Below, piece after piece: positions 57,153 through 64,000 of a DNA stretch of 64,000 nucleotides; position 1 is the first letter of the stretch; the number at the start of each line of letters is the position of its first letter. The notes under the pieces are model-generated. The model worked only from the letters and a program-made list of their open reading frames with translations. It was not told the origin of the DNA and made no database searches. The stretch is from Apostichopus japonicus (Eukaryota; Echinodermata; Holothuroidea; Aspidochirotida; Stichopodidae). The stretch lies in the NCBI RefSeq assembly GCF_037975245.1, contig NC_092576.1, positions 12,989,611 to 13,053,610 on the forward strand. Reading direction: 5' to 3'. The translations under genes were made by a program, and so were the position numbers.

Positions 57153-59620
57153 GTTCCGCGCAATTTACCGATCTGCGCTATCTTAAGATTGCGCTGCGCG
57201 TTCTTCGGATCCTATAATTGCGCACCGATCTTAAGATTGCGCAAGGCCCGTCTTGCGCGTTTTATCGATACTGCGCTATCTTGCGATCGTAGCTGTATGG
57301 AGCATCTAAATCAGGTGATGGTGTCGGTACCTCATTAATTTTCTGCAACACTCTACTGACGTCATCATCAATCCTATGGGATGCCAAGGTGGAGATAATT
57401 CACGTCAGTTCGTAGGTATAATAAGTACTTAAAGGGACGGCTATAGGCAAGTTTTTTCTAAAAAAAAAAATCTTTATTTCGCAATAAAAGTTGTATAGCC
57501 TACAAAAAGAGTCCCTCTAAAAAATCAGTTTTCATTGGGCATGTTGATTTCCTTTTTGATGGGGATCAATTTTGTCTCATTTCATGCATGTTCTAAAATT
57601 ATTCATGAGTTTTTCAGGTTGAACTGTGACACTACTAAAGGACAGTACTAAAGAAGATCAGCAACCAGTCTCCTTTTTCAGTCGGATTTCATCATTCTTA
57701 TTAATCGATGTCCTCTCTGTTTAAGGATCTATTAAAACACATCCTGTCAATGATTAGAGTTTAAGAAATTCATGTAATAAAAATAAATCCTGTCAATTGT
57801 GTTAACAGGTTCTTTATTTACAGCACACACATTAAAGCTAAAACATTGGAATTCTCAATGCAGTGGCTGGCAACATTTATACAATATATAGATAATTTCA
57901 AGTTTACAGGATCATACAATGCATGATATTCGTCTTCATTCATTAACAAACTTAATGATACAATCATTTGCTTCTAAATGCTGCCATAAGTACATTAGGA
58001 TCGCTCCTAGTGGTATGAGTTAAAATGATTAAAATTACATCGTAATCAGGCACAATGATAGATTAAATAAACATTCTGTGGTGGTAAAAGGAGCTGAATT
58101 CAAACACATAATTAAACAGTTATTAACAGTGAATAATGGACTGTGATTGGTCTAATGTTACTTTTTGCATTTTTGTTGTTTAACTAACAGAGCCCTGTTC
58201 AAATGTTTTCACATTGCTAGGACTGTGTTCTGGTCCGGCTGCGTGCGCGGCTGTACATGTCGTATGGTATTTTGGATTGCGCAATGTACCTAGCAAGTTT
58301 AAATTTAACGATCATTTTTTTTAAGACGAACTGTGCGCAATCACTCGCGGATCCAAGGGGGGGGGGCAACGGGGGCCATGCCCCCTCCCAAAGGTGAGCC
58401 AAAAGTGTTTCCGAACATCCGCTAAATCATATGATTGGAAATTAAAAAAATCGAGAGGAATAGCAGTGGTAGACTAGTCTAAACTTTTTCGTTTTCTGGT
58501 TTTAAATTAAATGTATGATTAAATGAGGATTTACAGTTTATCACCATTTTGCAGTTACAGGCTGGTTGTAAGAAATTTATAACCTATGAAAAATAAAATT
58601 TCTTGAGAAAGATGATCCCAAATTTGTTTCATAAATATTTTAGGAAACTTTTTTTTAGAAGTAAATTAACATCACCATTGTACACTTTTGTCGCACCAAA
58701 TTGCATCTGGGGGGGCACCCCCTCCCCTTTGACCCCTCCCCCATATCACTCTAACGTCACTTTGGCCCCTCCCAAACAAAGGCCCTGGATCCGCCAGTGT
58801 GCGCAATGTGTTTGAAAAGATTTTCTCTATATCCTCTGCTGGTTAATTGAAGTAAAATAATAAAAACATCACAAAGAGGGCAAACACGTTGGATATAACA
58901 ATTTATTTTGAACTGCATATCGTCATTTGAGTGTGTACTTCTCACAACTACTAACGTTGGCCACCAAGGTCAGTTCAATACTAAAAAGTCACCAAACTGA
59001 TTCACGCATATAAGGGCTGCATAGCCTAATGTTAGGCCTAGTTTTGACACTCAGCACTGGTATATAGCGTGTGCCGATCGTAGCTGACAATGTCGTCTAG
59101 CAGAAAAGCTTTCTCTTGTTACAATTTACTTTCAAATTGCGAAAAAAACAGTAAGAAGGAGAAACCAAAGTCAACAAATGATGGATGGAAGCTTTAACTT
59201 TGTTTTTTTTTTCTCCAGTATTTACAATTCACATTTCGGTTTTCTTAAAATAAAAAAATGTACCGAAATTCGGTCGGAAAAGACCGATTTCGGTACTAAA
59301 ACCATTTTTCGCGATTTTCGCGAACGTTTAAACGAACGAAAAATCGGCCGTTTAAACGTTTAGGTCTTTAAACGAAAACTCACAGCCCTAACATTGGCTA
59401 CCCGTATTTATTCATTTTGTGTTGCGTAGAATTTGGTGTGTTTGATATAAAGAAAAACCTTGACCCCTCCTGCCATGTTCTTTCCCGTACAGGCCTACAG
59501 TTAACACTAGCAGCTTGCTATTAACAGCTTGCGCAATCTTAAGATCGGTGCGCAATTATAGGATCCTAAGAACGCGCAGCGCAATCTTAAGATAGCGCAG
59601 ATCGGTAAATTGCGCGGAAC
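57153..59620. mobile_element. Foldback/TIR element 2 (2.47 kb) with 93-bp terminal repeats
   Basis: GTTCCGCGCAATTTACCGAT onward for 93 bp on the left (57153-57245) is repeated inverted at 59528-59620, with about one visible mismatch. The arms contain repeated GCGCTATCTTAAGATTGCGC-type palindromes. Both sides are AT microsatellite belonging to one array unit, showing insertion into the array. The interior has no transposase; a hAT-type MITE is nested at 58342-58799. Confidence 0.9.
58342..58799. mobile_element. hAT-type MITE (CACTSGCGGATCCA) nested in foldback 2
   Basis: Left CACTCGCGGATCCAAGG, right GCCCTGGATCCGCCAGTG, and a perfect 8-bp duplication TGCGCAAT at 58334-58341 and 58800-58807. 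G and C tracts near the ends, no coding sequence. Confidence 0.92.
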
Positions 59621-59705
59621 ATATATATATATATATAAATGAAAATCGTAATGAGTTGGGAAATCAAGAACAGTGAAAAAACCACCGGGATTCCAACAAC
59701 GGGCC

Positions 59706-59771
<66 letters not shown>

Positions 59772-59923
59772 TGATATATATATATATCTATATATATATA
59801 TATCTATATATATATAAATATGTATCTATATATATATATATAAATGAAAATCGTAATGAGTTGGGAAATCAAGAACAGTGAAAAAACTTTCAGCCTCCAC
59901 CGGGATTCGAACAACGGGCCTTC

Positions 59924-59967
<44 letters not shown>

Positions 59968-60115
59968 TCTATATATATATATATATATATCTATATATAT
60001 ATATATAAATATGTATCTATATATATATATATATATATATAAATATAAATGAAAATCGTAATGAGTTGGGAAATCAAGAACAGTGAAAAAACCACCGGGA
60101 TTCCAACAACGGGCC

Positions 60116-60203
<88 letters not shown>

Positions 60204-60362
60204 TGATATATATATATATATATCTATATATATATATATATATATCTATATATATATAAATATGTATCTATATATATATATATAAATGAAAATCGTAATG
60301 AGTTGGGAAATCAAGAACAGTGAAAAAACTTTCAGCCTCCACCGGGATTCGAACAACGGGCC

Positions 60363-60447
<85 letters not shown>

Positions 60448-60559
60448 ATAATATAGTCTACCTATACGGTAACTTACAGCATGTTGTTACTATCATATTT
60501 ATCATGCAATTAGAAAATTGAAAACGGTTATCCTTCTCTATCTCTCTGGTAATGAACAG

Positions 60560-60814
60560 CTTCGTACCGACACGGATGTCCCGCAGACATCATCATAGAT
60601 GTCCCGACAGATTGCGTCAGAACGTCCTTTCACGTTGATTGGATAGAACCTTCTGACGTCACCGAGGAAAGTGTTTTCGTCACTCGTAGTGATATTGCTC
60701 GCGAAGGACCTGCTCCAGGGGACGCCTTTAATCCAGGGGTTCACACCATCTCGTACAGACCTACAGAGAGGAATTCTGACTTTGAAAATTGCACGTTTTC
60801 AGTTACTTTGAATG
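60560..60814 (+). CDS. HYR domain exon of the receptor-like gene
   Basis: 255 bases, 85 codons, phase 1 at both ends, between an acceptor ending TAATGAACAG and donor G|GTATGT. The protein has the hyalin-repeat layout: start CPADIIIDVPTDC, core VDWIEPSDV, then the FNPGVHTISYRPTE block and the end CTFSVTLN. The CPxDI ... W-x-PxxV ... G-x-HTI-x-Y ... C-x-F-x-V-x-V spacing defines HYR domains, ~80-residue immunoglobulin-like adhesion modules abundant in echinoderms. One-exon, phase 1-1 coding is usual for this module. There are no stops or missing key residues. Confidence 0.88.
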
Positions 60815-60819
60815 GTATG

Positions 60820-61255
60820 TTTACCTTACAGCGTGGTGAGGGCAGTGCAGATCGGAAAATATATCTTTTGTCTTTATCTTGTTCAAGGAGACCAGTTGAA
60901 CTAATTGGGGTGGGGTAGGGGGTAATCTTGGGTCCTTTTGACACTGGGATGCCTAGGCACGCTCTATGGAATAAGCCATTACTTGGTACAGGGGTGCTTG
61001 TAAATGGGACGCGAAGTGTACCGCTGGTATGTACACGCAACCACAACACTAAGCCCAACTAAGTTTGATGATCCATCATGGAAAGCATCATTGATAAGTT
61101 CAAGTCATTGGACATAGGCTTATCCTTTTTTTGTGTGTTTGGACAACGCGTAACCATTCCACCGGGGCAATTATGGGCCGTATGTTTGGGTATTTAGTTA
61201 ATATAAGGTGTATGCAAGCGTGTGTATACGTGTGTATGTATATTGATATTTGTTT
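60820..61255. other. Putative intron sequence
   Basis: No further exon recognised between the HYR exon and SINE copy 3. Confidence 0.4.
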
Positions 61256-61261
61256 GTGTTT

Positions 61262-61570
61262 GTTGATTTATAAAGCGTTTTATAACAGCGATGGGTTTCA
61301 AAGCGCTCTTACAAACGTTATTATTACCCCATGATAACCTGTCCCAGGAGACAACCCCCCCCCCCCCCCGCCCCAAGTCGGCTGCAGTTATATAACTGCG
61401 TACAATTGACGCGTTACCTCACAGGTAACCATTTATTCCCTGGGTGGAGAGAGGCAATTGAGATAAAGCATCTTTCCCAAGTACACAACGTAATGAACTA
61501 GGCAGGAATCGAACCAGCAAACCTTTTGATCACAAGTCCGACTCCTAAGCCAATTAGTCACTACGCTGTA
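61262..61570 (-). repeat. tRNA-derived SINE, copy 3
   Basis: Reverse copy with TAAAGCGTTTTATAACAGCG, AAAGCGCTC, GTTACCTCACAGGTAACC and a degenerate B-box complement (GAATCGAACCAGC). More diverged than copy 2. A poly-C run sits where the other copies read CTCC. It lies in the intron just upstream of the 61648 exon. Confidence 0.85.
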
Positions 61571-61647
61571 ATACTTTCCGAATCCGTATAAAGTTTAAAA
61601 CGACTTGGACAAGTCTCATGGTTTCACGATAATTCTCTACATTACAG

Positions 61648-61767
61648 CCAATTGCCCTTCCGACAACGTCAGGACTATCATTGGTCCAATGCAGTTTGGC
61701 TCAACGCGAGTTAGTTCATTTTCTAATTCAACTTTAAGATTCTGCCCGATGTCTTTCGGCAATATGA
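61648..61767 (+). CDS. Short Cys-containing exon, possible hormone-receptor-motif start
   Basis: 120 bases, 40 codons, phase 1-1, acceptor CTCTACATTACAG and donor A|GTAAGT, both strong. It reads NCPSDNVRTIIGPMQFGSTR, then VSSFSNSTLRFCPMSFGNM. The pattern C-x(n)-T-x2-G-x2-F-x2-T-x(8-10)-CP resembles the first half of the HRM/HormR segment that precedes the GAIN domain in adhesion GPCRs, and follows HYR domains in some invertebrate receptors. That reading is inference; two cysteines are not enough for certainty. A 113-codon frame on the other strand overlaps but lacks any recognisable domain. Confidence 0.55.
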
Positions 61768-62645
61768 GTAAGTAGTTAACTACCACGTTTGTAGGTTTTT
61801 CGTTGTTGTCTTCTTTTACGTTAAAACCGCCAATTGCGGTCAAATGTATTCGTTCTATAGAGTAGACCGTCCAGTTATTCAATATATTAAATAGAAGTAA
61901 AAATTCATAAAAAATAAGCAACAACGACAGACGAACGGATATACATTTCGGAACCTTGTTGCGCCAAACGAATGTCAATGAATTCAGACCCCCCCCCTAA
62001 AAAAAATTTCTTTCAGAATTTGTTCTCGTAAGTTATAAGTCAAATACTTATATTGAAAGAGGTAATCAAAGCAGAAATTTAAACTATTGTTAAGTTTTCG
62101 CCATAATTTAAGCAGAAGAGAAGCGTTGCTAGTCGCTGATTATCAATTGCATTATTGAAGGAATTTTATATGGACAATTTATGTAAAAAAGAAATATATA
62201 TATATATACTATAAACAAATATCAACAGAATGAGCTGCTGTTTTGGCAATTGAATCAAATTTGTATTTATTTGTATTATGACTGAACACATGGCTAGACT
62301 GAGTGGCAAAGGTAAGATATGGAAACAAAGACTAAAACAACATAATAGTGTTTTAAGATCAGTGCATGGGGAAGGGGAGGGGGAAGAGGAGGGTGGAAAT
62401 CAGAGGTGGAGGCAAAATTTCAGAAAGGAGGGGTGTGACCCTGGGGTCTGTAAAGGGGACTCCCATGTAGGAGGGGTGCTTTTCCATGGGACAGAAAAAT
62501 GAAATTTTAGACATCAAATGGTGCATATTGATTGAAACCTTTTTAAGACTAGACGTTAGGTCTATAATAATGTCTAAACACAAGGTTTGTGCAGGCATTT
62601 GATATTTTAGTGTGAGGTTGAAGCGGAGTGGGGTTGAGGGTGGAG
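61768..62645. other. Putative intron sequence
   Basis: The next exon of the receptor-like gene is not identified. A GGCAAAG|GTAAGA donor-like site near 62311 has no matching acceptor in frame. Confidence 0.4.
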
Positions 62646-62649
62646 TTTT

Positions 62650-63397
62650 AGTTTAGTTTAGTAGAAAAAAAAGGATCAGGAGGGTCCCATCAAGGACCCT
62701 ATAGGAGAGAAAGAAAAAAAAACTGAAGACACAAACACTCAGACCCGATTACAATGCTTAAAGTGTTTGTCCAACGCATTCTTAAACCAATTGACACTAC
62801 TTGCAAGTACAACTTTCTCAGGCAAACCGTTCCACTCATTCACAACCCTATTAGAAAAAAAGTTAAATGCCGAATATTAATCCTACTTTGTGACTTTTGG
62901 AGTTTAAGACAATGACCTCTGGTACAACTGCTATTAGCAAACATGAAAAATTCGGTAAAAGATAAATTGTCAAAACCATACACAATCTTGAAAACCTGAA
63001 TCAAGTCCCCACGTAACCTCCTAAGCTCCAGTGTGGTGAGATTCAACAGTTGTAACCGCCTCATAAAAAGGAACAATCTTTAATCTTTAGTAGCCCTCCT
63101 CTGGACCTTTTCAAGTACTTCCTTATCCTTAGCAAAATGTGGGTTCCAAGCCTCCACAGCATACTCCAGATGAGGCCTAACCAACAGCTTATAAAGCCTG
63201 ACTACTATGTCCTCTTTCAGAAAACTGAAGTTCCTCTTGATCATACCTAAAACCCTATTACCCCTTGTAGCAGCTTCAAGACAATGTTTAGGAGGTTGCA
63301 GAGATGAGTCAATGTAGATACCTAGGTCTCTTTCAACAAAGACCTCCTGTAACTCCACACCATTAAGATTGAGTGTAATAATAGTCATAATTATCAT
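62650..63397 (-). mobile_element. CR1-type LINE 3' fragment
   Basis: The frame from 63397 reads the RT C-terminal region: ERDLGIYIDSSLQPPKHC, LGMIKRNFSFLKEDIVVRLY, LVRPHLEYAVEAWNPH and KVQRRATKD. After a frame break near 63076 it continues LRRLRGDLIQVFKIVYGFD, TRGHCLKLQKSQSRINIR and then VVNEWNGLPEKVV-like sequence. These are standard CR1/L2 C-terminal motifs. The catalytic YADD part is absent. Broken by at least two frameshifts, opposite in strand to the receptor-like gene. Confidence 0.9.
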
Positions 63398-63419
63398 CAG
63401 GCAGTTATTTTTCGACGGT

Positions 63420-63660
63420 TAGGTGGATACGAATGCGGGAGAAGCCCGCAGTGGATTATGGATTACAACTTTTCACGCCCGGTGGCTTCCAATTCAACAT
63501 TCCAACTCAATTTGGAATCATTTCAAGTTAAAAAGTCATTTTAGATGGGAAAACCGTAGATTGCACTTGGATGAAAAACCCGCCTTTTCCAGTATGACCC
63601 AGCCGAAGATCGAACCCCGAGCCTCCAGCCTTTATCCACTCGGTCACAGCACCGTGTATT
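63420..63660 (-). repeat. tRNA-derived SINE-like element (class II tRNA head)
   Basis: On the minus strand CACGGTGCTGTGACCGAGTG, GATAAAGGC, then GGGGTTCGATCTTCGG reproduces A and B boxes of a Ser/Leu-type tRNA. It is followed by ~180 bp of body ending near GGGCTTCTCCCGC. Different from the three-copy SINE family above. Confidence 0.65.
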
Positions 63661-63664
63661 CCCA

Positions 63665-64000
63665 CCCAACCCCCCCCCCCCCCATGTGTCCGCGTCTAGG
63701 GGAAGGAAATGGCATAGAGGGAGATGGTGGCAGACACCGTGACATATATATATATATACCTATATATATATACATATGTTATATAACACTAAATTAGGCT
63801 TGTTATATTAATACGCAGTACACGTAGCAACAAAAAGGGCCCGTAGTATATTTGCCACTTTTCCTCACAAATATATTACATGTTATGTGTTTACATCATA
63901 CACATTTTATCATGAAAATATAACTGTTATTATATAGATTGGAAGCAAATGTTCTGTAATAATTATCACGTAATTTATTGTGACAGCTTTGAGTACGGCA
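63665..64000. other. Unassigned sequence at the window edge
   Basis: Poly-C run at 63670 and short AT repeats near 63745-63785. No supported feature. Confidence 0.4.

Larger units (their letters stand above)
57010..60455. repeat. AT-rich tandem array, interrupted by foldback element 2
   Basis: Units consist of (AT)n, TTGATATATATA, several TATATCTATATATA blocks, AAATATGTATCTATATATAT, then a short unique module. Modules with ATGAAAATCGTAATGAGTTG begin at 59639, 59844, 60049 and 60286. Units 1 and 3 end with a short module (AAAACCACCGGGATTCCAAC). Units 2 and 4 have a longer form with TTTCAGCCTCCACCGGGATT, so the array is a duplicated two-unit repeat. The sequence at 57010-57152 is the first half of a unit that resumes at 59621. 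Confidence 0.85.

Noticed and set aside
61637-61978. 113-codon minus-strand frame over the 61648 exon
   Set aside because: No domain recognised. The plus strand has matching acceptor, donor and phase, which explain the sequence better.
62230-62312. Exon ending GGCAAAG|GTAAGA
   Set aside because: No acceptor in frame upstream because a TGA intervenes. It could only be a first exon, with no supporting evidence.

Overview
The window is animal nuclear DNA. It is AT-rich and gene-poor, coding sequence is split into short exons with GT/AG borders, and it is saturated with microsatellites, non-LTR retrotransposon remnants, tRNA-derived SINEs, hAT-type MITEs and foldback elements. HYR and VWC exons, L2/CR1-type LINE fragments and a large GT10 fucosyltransferase point to a marine invertebrate deuterostome. 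I favour an echinoderm, but the species cannot be fixed from the sequence alone.

Host coding sequence I can support: (1) one phase 1-1 von Willebrand type C exon at 1865-2038 (+); (2) an intronless alpha-1,3-fucosyltransferase-like gene at 23280-24590 (+), the only complete host gene; (3) a putative multi-exon (+) gene built from a signal-peptide exon (51743-51820), an unknown extracellular exon (54249-54578), a HYR exon (60560-60814) and a short Cys-containing exon (61648-61767). All of its exon borders are phase 1, so they join in frame, and the order resembles the ectodomain of an adhesion GPCR or another HYR receptor. Its 3' part lies beyond 64000.

Layout: 0-17 kb is SINE/MITE and minisatellite territory with the VWC exon. 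17-18 kb holds a MITE with telomere-like repeats and a U2 snRNA-like element. 20.2-23.1 kb contains two LINE 3' parts just upstream of the fucosyltransferase. 25-30 kb is dominated by MITEs, including a nested pair with perfect 8-bp target duplications. 30.4-44 kb is a minus-strand graveyard: LTR-type gag/protease, degenerate gag, a Cys-rich unknown ORF, zinc-finger/endonuclease chimeras and a pogo/Tigger-like transposon. 44-51.7 kb is mostly featureless. 51.7-61.8 kb is the putative receptor gene, whose 6-kb intron carries two long-arm foldback elements and an AT-rich tandem array. 62.6-63.7 kb holds a CR1-like fragment and a SINE head.

I found no operon, CRISPR array, prokaryotic defence locus or other clearly new cellular system. 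The most unusual structures are the two large foldbacks, the chimeric zinc-finger/LINE endonuclease ORF, the U2-headed element and the nested, higher-order AT array inside the receptor-like gene.
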